DNA of 64,000 nucleotides from Castor canadensis. Its lineage: Eukaryota > Chordata > Mammalia > Rodentia > Castoridae. Where the stretch lies: NCBI RefSeq assembly GCF_047511655.1, contig NC_133394.1, positions 57,816,501-57,880,500 of the forward strand. The letters run 5' to 3'. Shown piece by piece: positions 11,371 through 23,700 of the stretch. The notes beneath the pieces were generated by a model. It saw only the letters and a program-made list of their open reading frames with translations. It did not search any database and was not told the DNA's origin. A program made the translations under genes and the position numbers. The first letter of the stretch is position 1. Every line of letters begins with the position of its first letter.

Positions 11371-11712
11371 TGTGTTAGTTAATCTTCTGTTATTGGGACA
11401 AAACACCTGAGATAAACAACTGAAGAGGAGGAAAAACTTATTTTGGTTCCTGGTTTCAGACCCTGGTTGCTTAGTCCCATATCTCTGGGCCTGTGGTGAG
11501 GCAACAGATTATGGCAGAGGTGCATGGCAGAGAAGACTGTACCACTGTCATGGTGGCTGGGAAGCAGACAGAGGAAGGGGCTGGAGTCTCAATTTCCTGC
11601 AACTATGATCCACCACTTAAAGGTCCCACCACCTCCCAATAACACCACAGGCTGGGACCAAGCCTTTGGCATATGGGTCATTGTGGGAACATTCAAGAGC
11701 CAAACCATCGCA
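11371..11712 (-). mobile_element. Solo LTR of a rodent MT-type MaLR (ERVL-MaLR)
   Basis: On minus the element starts tgcgatggtttggctcttga and ends ...gattaactaacaca. These are the TG...CA ends and typical start and end wording of MT/MaLR LTRs. Internally it has 'ggtgggaccttt' and 'aataagttttt' (polyadenylation region) in the right order. Length is 342 bp. The adjoining 5-bp flanks (actta / acctc) do not match clearly, so the target-site duplication has decayed or my ends are a few bases off. No internal retroviral genes accompany it. Confidence 0.75.
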
Positions 11713-11829
11713 ACCTCCACTCTTCCACAAAGCACGCTAATCCATTTTGGTGCCTCCCTCTCTCAAATATCTCCATGGCTTATTTAGAAGCTATATATTA
11801 GATACTGTTTTTTAAAATATGAATATTCA

Positions 11830-11925
11830 TGTTGTTTTTCCCAAACTAGATTGTAAAGCTACTAAAGGTAGAAAAATCTCTTACTTCTTTTATATCTCAT
11901 ATCATTTGGTATGTAATTCACAAGT
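11830..11925 (+). mobile_element. Possible L2 3' fragment
   Basis: 'cccaaactagattgtaaagctactaaaggtagaaaaatctc' resembles the L2 3' region ('ctagactgtaagctcc...gggcaggga'). It is short and diverged, so this is tentative. Confidence 0.4.
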
Positions 11926-12980
11926 CAGTGAAAACCATGGTTAAGTCTGTTGACAGAGAAGCATATAGAGTCAAACACTCTAGCTGAGTTAGAGTCTCAT
12001 AAAATTGCTAATTCGTCTGTCTGTTCTTTCTAAAACACTTACTGTCGTGGTTTGCCTTGATTCAGTATTGTTAGTCTTTCTTAAATAATTGAACCTAGAA
12101 AAGCACGCATCCCAGACCAAAAAGTTTTCTAGACTAATTGCCACAAGGTTGTTTACTTTGTTTACTGGAAAATGTTCTGATTCAACCATGAGGACATCTC
12201 TTAATGTCACAGCTATTAAAGGATGAATAAGGTCAAGATGCTTGGACTCTTTGCTGGATCCCAGAGAGGACAGGGCACAGCAAAGGGTTCCCCGGGTGAC
12301 CACATGTGTGCTTGGGCATTCCCTGCCACACTGAAAGTGGTGTGACCAAGTAATTGCTTACAGATTTGCCCACTTCAAACCTGGCATGAGAGTCAAACAC
12401 TTGTTTAAAATTGTAGTAGATTTTCCTATTTAAAATAATTTTATACCTACATTTAAAAGTATAATTCGGCATACAAAATAGCTATATTTTAAAAAATAAA
12501 GCAAACAAACAAAAACATAAGAGATACGACACCCTGGCAAACATCTATGAGTCAAGTTGGGTAGTTTTAGGACACAAATCCAATGTACAACTACTCATTA
12601 ATTACAAATCTAGGAATTATCTCAGTTAAAAGTATTTGGGATTCATGAGTTTACATGTTATTTATAGCATCATTTGTTGGCCACACCTTTCTTTGTTCTT
12701 GGTGGCTGGAGAGTCTGGCAGGACTACTTATTGTAAATGTTACAATGCTTTTAAGAAGTTCCTCTTCTTCCAGAAGTTTTATTTTTGTATTTGGAGTCAA
12801 ATACAAACCTATTTGGAGATATTTTCTGTGACTATTTTTTGCATGTGTGCTTCCAAAAGTATCTGCAATTCCATAATTCATAAACATTAAGTCAAGATCT
12901 ATTTGTGTGTATAACAGAAGTTCAGATGGCTTGAAGCTCCAAGACTATATTATTTTCAACAGACATGCTATTCGCACACA
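11926..12980. other. Unique AT-rich sequence
   Basis: No supported gene, RNA or mobile element. Confidence 0.5.
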
Positions 12981-12984
12981 TTCA

Positions 12985-13500
12985 TTCATTTATTCATTCG
13001 TTCAACAAATCTTTATTCATTCATTCAACAAATCTTTACTGAGTGCCCACTATGCAAAAGCAAAAGGCTTCAGTCTTTGTCAAGTTTCTATAGCAGCAAA
13101 GAGAGACCATAAACAGCAAAAAGTTGACTATAAACAATAAGTATGATAAATAAGCAAATTGAATAGTCTGTAAGAAGGTGATAGGTGCCATGGAAAATAC
13201 CAAGTAGAGCAGGCAAGAGGAACCAAGAATGTGAGCTGCTGGGGGGAGTGGTGTTAGGACTAGAGCAGGCTGACTGGGGTCAGCTGGCATTTGAGGGAAG
13301 CCTTGCAAGGGGCGAGCAGATTGGCCATGCCATGTTGGAGAAGCATGTTGTAAGCAGAGAAAGTAGTGTAGCAGCTTAAGCCAAGCTCACATGGCACGTG
13401 CAAAAAGCAGCAAGAGAGCCACTGTGGCTGGGGCCCAGGGTAGAGAGAGGAGGGGAGACTGAAGAGTCAATGGGAAGGGCCTTGTCCACCATGGTGGGCA
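12985..13500 (-). mobile_element. L2-like 3' end followed by an ancient interspersed repeat
   Basis: 12985-13060 has (ATTC)n and two copies of 'ttcaacaaatcttta' at 13001 and 13024 (period 23), then 'ctgagtgcccactatgc'. That is the reverse complement of the L2 3' terminus. Beyond it, phrases such as 'aggtgataggtgccatgg', 'ggcatttgagggaagcc', 'gccactgtggctgggg' and 'gggccttgtccaccatgg' follow the order of a common old mammalian repeat whose family I cannot name safely. Confidence 0.55.
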
Positions 13501-13659
13501 TGTGCTTCTGCTTTGAGCCGGAAGTATTATCGGTCCATGGAGACTGCAGTGACATGCAAAAAACCTATTTTGAACAATTCCTTGTGGAAAAGAAAGAAAA
13601 ACTCCTGTAGAAGGCCATCTTTTGACAGACATTTCTTTGGGCCTGCTTTTGTTGGTATT

Positions 13660-13835
13660 TTAGTACCCCCATTAATCCTTACAAATAATTGTATAAGACA
13701 GATATATATCCCATTCAATAAATGAAAAATGGAGGCTTAGAAAGGCTATAAAATTTGCAAAACTTCACATAGCTAATAATGTTTTATAAGATTATATTGA
13801 AAGAGTTTAAATTGTTGACCAAGGCTCATTTCAAA
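13660..13835 (+). mobile_element. MIR SINE
   Basis: Contains 'cccattaatccttacaaataattgtataagacagatat' and 'aataaatgaaaaatggaggcttagaaaggctataaaatttgc', the diverged core and 3' part of MIR. Confidence 0.65.
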
Positions 13836-14034
13836 CCCAGAAAATAAGACAAAATATATGAGCACTCAAATCCACAGCCAAGGTTCAAGAGATTAGCCTC
13901 TTGCCATATTTGTTATAGTTTATTTTTTGCATTTAGGAAATAAACCAGTTTTAAGCCATTTGATGGAATTAAAGTGCTATGTTGTCATTATACTAACTGG
14001 AATTTTTTTTATTGCAGCTAAGGTTACAATTCTT
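13836..14034. other. Unique sequence
   Basis: Nothing recognised. Confidence 0.5.
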
Positions 14035-15060
14035 TGGATGTTCAGTTTCTCTATTTTATGACTTGCCAGTTCATATTCTTTGTTTTCTTTTTCTGTTGGT
14101 TGTATTTTCTTTATTCGCTGGTAAGAACTCTTAATATATTCTGGTTAATACTCATTTATCTGTTACAGCCTGGCAAATACTTTCATACATTCTGTAGGTG
14201 GTGTTTTTATTCACCCTTTATTATGAAACACACACACACAAAAGCTTGGATAAAAGGTACTTATAGATTTCAGTCCACAGTTTTGATCACAAAGACAATT
14301 TTTATATTTTTCCTCATTAAAGTATATTGCCTTTTGGTGTCTGGTAAGTAAAATTATTATATTAAGGGTATTTCTAAAAGTGGATATTATAAATTATCAA
14401 ATATATTTTCCTCATGCATGTTGATATGGTGGCTTACACTAAGATTCGTGTGATAAACTCAAATTGCAAAGTGATGAATTATCCTTTTATACACTTCTCT
14501 GCTACTTTTTTTCCTATTGTTTTCTTAATACTTTTGCACCTGCATTCCTAAATAAGGTGATTAGTATTTCTCCCTAATTTCTTTGTTAGTTTGGTTAGCT
14601 TCATAAAGCAGGTTGAGGGCTGTTTTTCCTGCTTCTCTTCTTTGGAGTATTTGTGCAATACTGGAATGAGTTGACCTGTGTGTTGGGAAGCTTGCTGTTG
14701 AGGACAATTGAACCTGGAGTTTTCTTTGTGGGAAGATTTGTAACTATTGTTCCAATTTTTAAAGTAAACCATACTCATGTTCTAGTTTTTCCTGGGTTAT
14801 TTTGATAAGTTGCAATTTAGGGGGATTAGTTTATCTTGAAATTTTCATATTTTTCAACAAAAAATTTATTCGTAATATTACCATTCCTTTTGACATGTAC
14901 ATCAATAATAATCACACCCACTTTTATGTCACTGGTATTGCTGATATTGGTTGTTTTTTGTCCCTTCTGTTTTATCTTGATTAATCACTCCAGAAGTTTG
15001 TCAATTTTATTAGATTTTTAAAAAACCTATATTTGTTTTTTTTTTAAACCTAGTTTTAAG
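14035..15060 (-). pseudogene. Ancient L1 ORF2 relic
   Basis: 14090-14205 matches, base order preserved, the segment of the younger L1 near 1855-1930 ('cttgtatattctggttatcagt...ctggcaaatattttt...ctgtgggtggt'). 14555-15045 carries 'gagttttctttgtgggaagattt' and 'agaagtttgtcaattttattagatttttaaaaaacc', the minus-sense signature of ORF2 upstream of the reverse transcriptase. The intervening part is heavily decayed or deleted and there is no open frame. It is much older than the 729-4518 copy. Confidence 0.65.
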
Positions 15061-16365
15061 GGACAGAAGTGTTAATATTTGCAAAGTATATCTATTTCCA
15101 AATTTAAAAATATTTTACCTTTTGTAGTGCATGGCTAAAAGCTGTGGGTTTGATGCCCAGAATCAAAACAGTTTTTTTCTATATCATTGTTTTCATAGAA
15201 ATTAAAAAATATCTATTTGTCTTTTAAGAACACATGACTCACTTGTATTTAGTATAATTATCGATATATCTTGGTTTAAAGTTTACCATTATCTTTACAC
15301 TACTTGTATGACCTGTTCTTTATTGCTTTTTATTATTTTTGTCTGTTTTCTTATGTATTCATGTTAATTCTTGTCATAAAAGATTCTTTTTTTCTATCTT
15401 TTAGGTGGAATTTATAACTTTCTATTCTTTAGAGCTAGTCTAGAACATATGTGAGGCTTACTTGATGAAATCTAAACTTATTCAATCCATTTTTCTTAAG
15501 GGTAATTTGTAGAAAAACCTGGACAGTCAGCCTCCAGGCCATTCTTTTACCATGTACTTCCAGGTGCAGATTGAGAAATGAGGGTCACAGAACATAACTA
15601 AATTTGAACTCTGCCTTCTGATGTAGCCCAGGTACATTTGCCAGTAAACTTGAGCTCACCTCAGATGCCTCAAAAAGTCACATGAATGTCCATTACTTTG
15701 TGTATCAGGAAGTTCAAAATCTTTTATTTGGTTCACTGTAGAATGACTTCAGAATCCCAGATGTTGTTTTTGTTTGAGTAAAATCTGAAATATATTAAAA
15801 ATACCTACTGCTGTGGTGCCTATTTGCTTTTCTCTTTTAAATGTCTTATTGAGAAGTGCTTCAGAGATTCTGTCCTGACATGTGGGGGCCAACTATTTCC
15901 TGTTCCACTCAGCTTGGGGGACATTGCCCCTGGGTGATGTGCTTTTGAAATTGTCCTGCTGAAGTGCATGTTTTGATTTGGGGATTTTCCAGATGCTTCA
16001 TAAGCAGGTCCCATGTGTTAAAATTTGTGGAAATTCAGCTTCTCAATGTGAACAGTTCATAAATTTAGGGCAGTTAGCCTATTAGCTGAGATGAGGAGAT
16101 CATGATTTAATTTTATTTCATTCTATTGTTTACATATTGTGTGTTTATTCTTTATTCTATGCTTTATTTTTGGGTCTTTTTTAAAAAATCTGTACATTTT
16201 AGCATTCTAAGCAATTTTTAACTCTACATATAATTATATATTTTGAGTACTTGAAGGCACATTATTAATATAAGTAAATTAAGAGAAATTAATGGATAAC
16301 GTGTTTGCTTCTGACAGGATGCTATCTCAATGCTGAAACTATTTTAAATCTCAGAATCATAGAAT
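15061..16365. other. Unique AT-rich sequence
   Basis: No supported gene. 15125-15170 ('gctaaaagctgtgggtttgatgcccagaa') has a faint ID/tRNA B-box look but is too short and diverged to call. Confidence 0.5.
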
Positions 16366-16540
16366 CACATAACATTAGAAAATTGGAAAGAATTTTAGAT
16401 ACCATTTCTGCATACTTCCTCACAAAAGTGATGAGAAAACTGTGACCCAGAATGATTAACAGACGGGTAAGGACTGAATTACTGCTAGAACCCGAATTTC
16501 CTCATTTCTGATATAAAGCCCAGGATCATGCGCCATATGT
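16366..16540 (+). mobile_element. Ancient MIR-related SINE, tentative
   Basis: 'cagaatcatagaatcacataacattagaaaattggaaagaattttagatacc...gatgagaaaactgtgacccagaatgattaa' follows the pattern of an old mammalian SINE with a MIR-like core. The family is uncertain. Confidence 0.5.
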
Positions 16541-16984
16541 TTTAAATACTAATGTCTCAAAAATTAATGAATTTTGATTCTGAAATACGGCAATGTTGGT
16601 AAAAGTCTAAAATTTTATTTTTGTTTAGGCATCCAAAAGTAAATCTGATGTCTTGAAATGTCCTATTGGCGATGAGCTGCTTGCCAGTCACATTGACAGG
16701 CACCAGGGAGTTAGAGGTAAGAAAATCAGATGTAACACTCTTCAACAAGTACCAAGCCATAAATATAAATGTGAAGTCACAACTGCTGTAAATACACAAT
16801 GTATTTTTCCAACTCTTTCCAGAAAACTCTTAAATTTCTAAACCTCATAGTATACTTCCTTTCTGTATAGGAGCTTTCTTCAGTGAACCTTGGCCCTGTC
16901 TCTAGCCAAGCACCCTTGCACTGTACATGTGTTTTTAGAACCATTGCAGGAGACCCCAAATATATTCGAGGCATCTGAACTGAA
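16541..16984. other. Unique sequence, no feature recognised
   Basis: No coding character or known repeat. A 216-codon minus-strand frame that begins in the SINE at 17287 runs across this stretch but has no protein-like features. Confidence 0.5.
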
Positions 16985-17170
16985 TCATGGAGTGCTCCAT
17001 AGTCCATAGTAAGGGCTTGGGGTTTTATCTTTAGGTAATAGAAAGTCATTGAAAGGTTTTTGATAATATCCATGCTATTACAAGATTGCAAGGTGCCTTT
17101 TGATAAGGCAGTCAGCATGAGTGAAGGGAGCCCATGAGAAGGCTGCTGTAGTAGTCCAGTGGGAGGACTC
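16985..17170 (-). mobile_element. Ancient interspersed repeat (same type as in 13.1-13.5 kb)
   Basis: 'agtaagggcttggggttttatctttaggtaatagaaagtcattgaaaggtttttga...gaaggctgctgtagtagtccag' matches a common old mammalian repeat whose neighbouring segment is seen at 13.1-13.5 kb. Family name and orientation are not certain. Confidence 0.45.
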
Positions 17171-17286
17171 CTAGGGAATCTCCCTGGGAAGAGAAAAGGA
17201 TGAATTTGAGAGGTGTGAAGACAGTAAATTGAAAGGACATAAAGAAATATTATAGGTGTAATAGACGGCAAAATATGACAATATCT

Positions 17287-17378
17287 GGGCTGGAGGCATG
17301 GTTCAAGTGGTAGAGTGCCTGTCCAGCAAGTGGGAAGCCCTGAGTTCAAATCCCAATAACCACCAAAAAAAAAAAAAA
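17287..17378 (+). mobile_element. ID-type SINE with poly(A) tail
   Basis: Starts gggctggaggcatggttcaagtggtagagtgcc and ends ...tgagttcaaatcccaataacc followed by 14 A. The A-box-like (ggttcaagtgg) and B-box-like (gagttcaaatcc) parts are visible. The intact tail and modest divergence make it one of the younger SINEs here. Confidence 0.92.
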
Positions 17379-17379
17379 G

Positions 17380-17738
17380 TAGCATTGTCTGCATGTCCTC
17401 CCAAGACGAAGTGGAGGCTTTCTTCACTGCACTGAATGTGTACTGGCCTTGTGAGCAGCTTTAGCCAATAGACAGCAGCAAGTTGACACTTAGAAAGCAT
17501 TTGTATGTTGGGAATCTCTTGTTGAGCTTAGCACTGCACCATGTGAACCAGGCTGGCCTGCCAGATGATGAGGACCCACGAGGAGAAACACTGCAGTTGA
17601 TTCAGCTGTGCCAGCCAAGACCATGTCTGGATGGCCAGGCTGAGCACGACCGAAATTGCTGACCTGCTCAATTTTGAACTAAATAAATGGTTGTTGCCTG
17701 AATGTGTTGTGTGTTATATGAAAAATGCTAACTGGTAC
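17380..17738 (+). mobile_element. MaLR LTR (MLT1-like)
   Basis: The 3' half reads 'gacccacgaggagaaacactgcag...ctgtgccagccaagacc...ctgagcacgaccgaaattgctgacc...ctaaataaatggttgttgcctgaatgtgttgtgtgttatat', which is the expected polyadenylation-signal and R/U5 wording of an MLT1-type LTR. The 5' boundary is hidden by the SINE at 17287. Confidence 0.65.
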
Positions 17739-17773
17739 TGTGAGTGAAAGAGAGAAATCTATACAATGAATAC

Positions 17774-17777
<4 letters not shown>

Positions 17778-17805
<28 letters not shown>
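17778..17805. repeat. (CA)n microsatellite
   Basis: About 14 uninterrupted CA units followed by tatg. Confidence 0.97.
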
Positions 17806-17808
<3 letters not shown>

Positions 17809-18702
17809 GTCATGAGAAGCTCTAAAGTATAAGCTCTTATCTCCTTTCATTCTTTGTTTGAATGGTTCAAATTAACTATATGAATTTAGATAATAATCCA
17901 GTTTATATATGTATATATCAATTATTTTAGCTTAATAAATTTTTTCCTCAAAATTTATTTTCATCATCATTTTAATTTATTACAATTTGTCTTCTTGAAT
18001 ATAGTCTTTTCTTGAATTCTTAGTTGATGTGTAAGGAGAATTTAACAAATCATATGTAAATATCAGTGATTGGAAATATGAAAAATGCTTTTCAAATGTG
18101 AGCAATATGTATGTCAAGTAGTCAGAGAAAGATTTCATTGTTGAGAAGCTTTGATGTAGGCATCTGTGATGCCTAAGACCTATTGTTCTTAATTTAAAAC
18201 ATCTACTTATAAATCTCAATGTTGTAATACAACTTCTTGATGTGATAGGAACATCTGCAAATGCAGGGATGCTTTACGTATCTGAATATAAGAAAAGGCT
18301 TTGTGTTCACATTTGCTTTCAAGTCAGTTTTGGATCCTACACACAAAAAAAGAGAAAAGTCTGCCCTGTGAAATATATTCCTTATAGATCTATGACCATA
18401 TTAGTCAGTTGTAACTATCTGCCATATGTATGTGGTTTATTTTAAAACACAATAGAAGGATAAAATATCAGAAGCAAGCATTAATTTTAAAAGAGGTGGT
18501 TATCACTTCTGAGCTAGGTAGAAGAGTTTTCTTTACAACCCATAGAAAATCAACCTGATTATTTTGGGGACACATCAAAAGTTATCAAATTCCTACTTCT
18601 TTTAGAGATGTGTGGATTTTTTCAGCCTTTCATAGAATAAGACAATTGTATATTTAGGAAGGACTCTATCAGATTTGCCTAACTTTAAAATTTTCTCTTC
18701 AC
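17806..18702. other. Unique AT-rich sequence
   Basis: Nothing supported. Confidence 0.5.
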
Positions 18703-18787
18703 TTTTTTTTGGCGGTTCTGGGATTTGAACTCAAATCCTAATGCTTTCAAAGCAGGCACACTACCACTTGAGCCTCTCCACCAGCCC
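18703..18787 (-). mobile_element. ID-type SINE
   Basis: Reads 'ttttttttggcggttctgggatttgaactcaaatcc...caggcacactaccacttgagcctctccaccagcccc', the reverse complement of the lineage ID element. The T run is its tail. Confidence 0.9.
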
Positions 18788-20570
18788 CTTAGCTTTGCAG
18801 TTTCACATGATCTTGAATATTGACCAGGTTGGTAGTATCATGCTAATAAAATCTAATTGATGAATCCATCAAAGACAATCTTTTTAACAAACTACCAATA
18901 AGAAAAACAGAGACTCTCTAGATGTAAATTGTTTAAAGTGAAAAAATACATTGAAAATTTACTGAGCTCTCAATAGTAGTACAGCCAAGAGGGGGAGATT
19001 GTGTCATTAGGTTGAACTTTCTCAACTTTAAAAGACTGAGCTTTTTAATGATAAAAAGGGAGAATGGTTTTTCAATTTCTATTCATGAATTCACTTTGTA
19101 AACTTGGTTTTCTTTTTCAGACTACTCTTCCAAAACCTGATGATTTTTTTTTAGTCAAAATATTATTGTATCAAATGTTACTTTAAAATTATTTTATTAA
19201 ACATATTAGGGATTCTTCATTTAAAAACTAAATGGATGTTTTCATGGATAAAAATTGTTTCTTCTGCCTACATGGCTCAACTTCTAGGAATGATGACTGC
19301 TTGGTAATAATCTCTTCCCTCCCTTCCTATTTTTATTTCTCTTTCTTTTCTCCGCAAGCCATTACTTTTTCTCCAACCAGCACCAGTAAAACTGAGATGG
19401 TAACTTGGGGTCAAATTTATGGAGCAGGAAATTGGAAAACAACAACTGTTGTCATCATCAACCAGTTAAGCAGATAGAAAACTCAAACACACATTGTAGA
19501 AATATCTCATTTGTGTAGTGAGGTATAAAATACTAAACATAAAATATTATTATACTCAAATTTTTCTTAAAGCAAATGTTAAAGTTCACTGTGTTTCTTA
19601 GTCATAAATGTAAATAAACACAGAGTATAATATGCACAAATAAGCCAGAATAGAGTTATACATAGAGGGTTACATGCTTTGATTAATTAATGCTATTGAC
19701 AATTTAAAAAGGGTGTTAAAAATGTTGAACACAAAACGCTATCTTAACAGCTTCAAGCTATTAGCAAGTTTTTTTATGTTTGTACTTTTCACCTAATTGA
19801 GAGGCACTGAACTGTGAGAGTTGTCCTTGTTTGTAAGTTAGGAAACTCATATTGAAAGACAGCTTTTTGACATGGGTGAATGGATATTCTCTCTAGGAAT
19901 TTCAAAAGTTTGTTTTTTATTTAAGGGATTCATTGAAAAATTAATATGAGTATATTCCTTTTCATTCAAGTACCACGAAACAATTTTTGTGGTAAAGGTG
20001 GAAAGACATTATATTCTTCATTAAAATCAACATTTTGACACAGTTCAAATAGAGTAAAAGTGTGTAAATTTAAGTCTACACCAGGCACCTCAGGCCCACC
20101 CTCTCAGAGGCATCTGTTTCAAGATGGGCTATAGGCACCATTGAATCTTCAGAGAATCTTTCTTTTGAAACCAGCTTCCATTTTCTTTAACTGTAAGGTA
20201 ACACTAAATATGCAGTGTTTAGTTTTGCTCTTTGCTCCAGAAATGTAGATTTCACCAATGCCACAATGTTTACCTTACCTTGAATTGGACAAAAACAATT
20301 TTATAGTGTCATTTTTATTAAAATTGGCTTTAAAATTGGTAATTGGTAGAGTGTCAATTACACGTGAGGTCTGGTTAGTCTGAACTTGAGAAGAGATTCT
20401 TAAATTTCAAATTGCCATTCTGTTCAATGAATGTTCTGTGAACCCAGTGCCTCTACATGTATTTTCATGAAAAAGTCACATCACACATCATATTACAATA
20501 AATCCACTTTGAATTTTGGTGGTTATGTGGTTTGGAAAATAAATAATGACAAGAACAGCTGTTGTTACTG
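18788..20570. other. Unique AT-rich sequence
   Basis: No supported gene, RNA or named repeat. Confidence 0.5.
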
Positions 20571-20572
20571 AT

Positions 20573-20740
20573 ACTAACTGTATGGTACGCAATGTTTCAT
20601 GTATACTGTTTTACTTAATCTCATAGCATGTAAGGTGGATTTTCATGTTACATATGAGGCATTGGGAGGCGTAGTCACCTTTCTTGAGTGACACATCCAG
20701 TGACACAGGAGTTGTAGAATCTGGAGGCATGAGAAGTTTT
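20573..20740 (+). mobile_element. MIR SINE
   Basis: 'aatgtttcatgtatactgttttacttaatctcatagcatgtaaggtggattttcatgttacatatgaggcattgggaggcgtagtcacctttcttgagtgacacatccagtg' follows the MIR core and 3' end. Confidence 0.75.
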
Positions 20741-23700
20741 GACTGTGTATCATAATTGCACATATTTAAGTAATATGATAAAAGTAGCTTAAATTAGCAT
20801 GGTTGGAGACTGAGCTTAAGTAACATTTTCCTTTAAACGCATGCATCCATATACTACTCAGCTTAGAGACACTGTACTGGTCCCCTCTGAGCTCAGTGTC
20901 CTCTGATTGTGTGTTTGCAGTGGATATGGACTTCAGTCTTGTGGAACCATTTCAAATGACTTCAGTGGATCTTGTGTAATTCTATTGCATGGGAAAGAGG
21001 CTCTGTACACACCGGAGACTGCATTTATTAAACCCATCCACACCCTCTGGTGTGTTTTATGCACATTCCCTTTGTCTTCTGAAGGAAGTTTCTGCATATG
21101 GGAGAAGGGTGTGAAGGAAAAGAAAATCCTGGACTAAGTGTGATGATTACAATTTAGACACAAAAACATCTGCTGGGTTACAGGCACCAGCTGTTGGCCA
21201 TTCACCACAATCATGTACAATACTGTTGGTCAGGAAATTAAGAAAACTGTGTGTGAGCAGATTAAACTGTGAAGAATTTCAGAAAGACTATTGTCACCCA
21301 TACTGACATTTCACTAACTCAGAGCGCTTAAATAAAATCTACTTATTTAAAGACAATTTCCTTTCTGTTCCCTCTATTTTGAAACAAAAACACTGGTTCT
21401 AGCCAAATAATTTTGAGCCACTCTCAGAAAAGAATGGAGTCAGTGATGTACAAAACACTGGACCTGTGATGGAAAAGGAGTTTTATACCTGTAATTGACC
21501 TCTGTTTTTCTTTTTTTTACAAAGAAGCTTGGCTGAGGAAAATGCTTGTAAAACTGATTTAGCTTTCTACTCCCCACAATCGATCATCTCTTCAACTTTA
21601 TCTATAGCTTGATTAATGAGAACACCAAGTCCAAATTCCCAAAACCAGGAACCCATTGATTTTTAGGATTTTTCTTGATAAGTATTCTTTAAAACTATGC
21701 TTGTGTGGATGTGGTAGTTATGGCCCTGGAGGGTCATCCTGTAGTGTACCACCATAGTGAATCACATCAGGCTTAAATTTTATGAAAGAAAAGAATGATT
21801 GATTTTATATAGTTGATATTTATATTTAAGTATGGATTAATAGTAGAGAGAGCTATTCTAGAGAGTCAATATATTTAGCTTTAAGTTCCCTTGAAATGCT
21901 AGGAAAGACAAACTACATTAGTTTGCAAACCTAACTTATTATCAGAAGTAAAGAAATACTTTTTTTGTGTTGAAAGTATTGAAAAGAAATGCTTAACTCT
22001 GATGTCTGCTATTTCTATCCATTGGAGGGACATCCTTTAGTGAACATTCCTAGCTCCTTAGCTTGCCCCTATCCTCCCAGGTAAGTAAAAGAAACAACCT
22101 GATTATCAGCCATGTGCCTTGTTGATGCACCACTTCTTAATCGGCTGGGGCTAATCAATCAGATTGCTGTGAATGGAGTTTGGTCTCTGTTTCTTGCTTT
22201 CTGTCTGCCACTTTCAGAGACAGGCAATGACCTGGGTAGGTGAGTTTGCACTGCAGATTTATATCAACCTTGGGCAAGTTTTTCAAGGCCAAAACAAAAG
22301 TTAAAATCTATCTCACTAAGTCATTTATGCCAGCTAAACAACCATAAAATGATAGTTTAGGTCTTTAATAGTTGATTCTTGTTTAGTTTATAATTGGCAC
22401 AGAGCCTTGGCTGGGTAAGAAGGATGCTAGGGGAGGAGAAGTCTCCATAACCCACATCTTAGAATATTTGGTTCATTTATCAGGGACTTTGTGAAATAGA
22501 AGATGGCATAGGACTTAGACAAAATGTACATGGCAAGACTTGAGTGGGGTGGAGACCTTGAGCCTGGTATTTTAGTGGAAGACTCTATGGACCTTTAACT
22601 TGAGCCTTGTGCCATGTTGTAGAGTGTTACTGGGTTTTCAGGTGGATTTAGGATTTAGGTATAAGCCCTGTGGAATTTTCACCTTGAAGATCATTGTACC
22701 TTATATTAAATGGCATTTTTTTTCTTTATAGGCAAGTATACATTTTTGTGGAGGTGGTGAGCCTTAGGTAAAAGAGCAGGGCTTATGAAAGTCACAAAAC
22801 TCTACAAGCACAAGTGGGTTTTAAGAGCTTAAGCACATAAAACATGGGTTGAAAGGGTTGGGACAGCCTTAGAAGTATGCAAGGACCATGCAGACCTCAG
22901 CCAAGATAGAAGCTTGGTTTCAAATGCTGTAAATGTGGCTACTAGCAGTTGGGGCATATAAAGAGTGTCTGTGTAAGACAGTAAGAGGCAGAGCCACTGC
23001 TGGTGTTGCTGTGATTAGTAGGCACTTCTTCAAGCCACTCTCAGTGCAAGGCCTAGAAAGGAGGTACTGTTTGTTATCATTTTCTCTGCCCTTAGAGCCA
23101 AGAGATGGAATGGGAACCAGGACCTAGGAGTCACGAGGCCTACACTGACCCTGGCATCACTTCCTACTACAATGGCCCACGCTGCTCCTTATTTGTTGTT
23201 AAATGTGTACCGTGGCATGGGATCTTTCATGACACAAATTATAATTTTTCTCAAATAAGAGTGGTAGATTTTACTAATGACTCAATAAAAGGAGCATAAT
23301 AATTTAGTTACTACGGTATAACTCAGTCCTTCAGACCTTCCTACCAGCAAAATCTTTGCTGACCACCAAACATTCTGGAGGCCATTGTCAGGAGTGGGGC
23401 TCCATGTTATAATGGGAGATGCTTCCTGAACATAGGAGCTGGAAGGCCCCAGATGTAGACCTGTCTTTAGTATTTCACATTCTTCCACCTAAGAATACAC
23501 CTTACCTTTTCCCACTAATTATGTAAAAGAAGCAACGATTTTTGTAATTTAAATAAAATCATCAGAGTTTGGCGAACACATTGCATAGTAAAGTTAACAG
23601 CTTGTAGGTTCATGTTTTTATTTTAAATTTTTTTATGCTTTTATTTTGGTTCTTCTATTTAAAGAATCTCACAGTTACATTGCTCTTTTTAGATATGGCT

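Noticed and set aside
11371..11712. Part of a full endogenous retrovirus
   Set aside because: Only a solo MaLR LTR is seen; there is no gag, pol or env-like sequence on either side. The same holds for the other LTRs in the window.
15125..15170. Short ID SINE fragment
   Set aside because: Only a weak B-box-like match (gggtttgatgccc) inside a decayed L1; too little to support a call.
16777..17427. 216-codon minus-strand frame
   Set aside because: Part of it is the antisense of the ID SINE at 17287-17378 ('...YWDLNSGLPTCW...'). The rest has no protein-like features.
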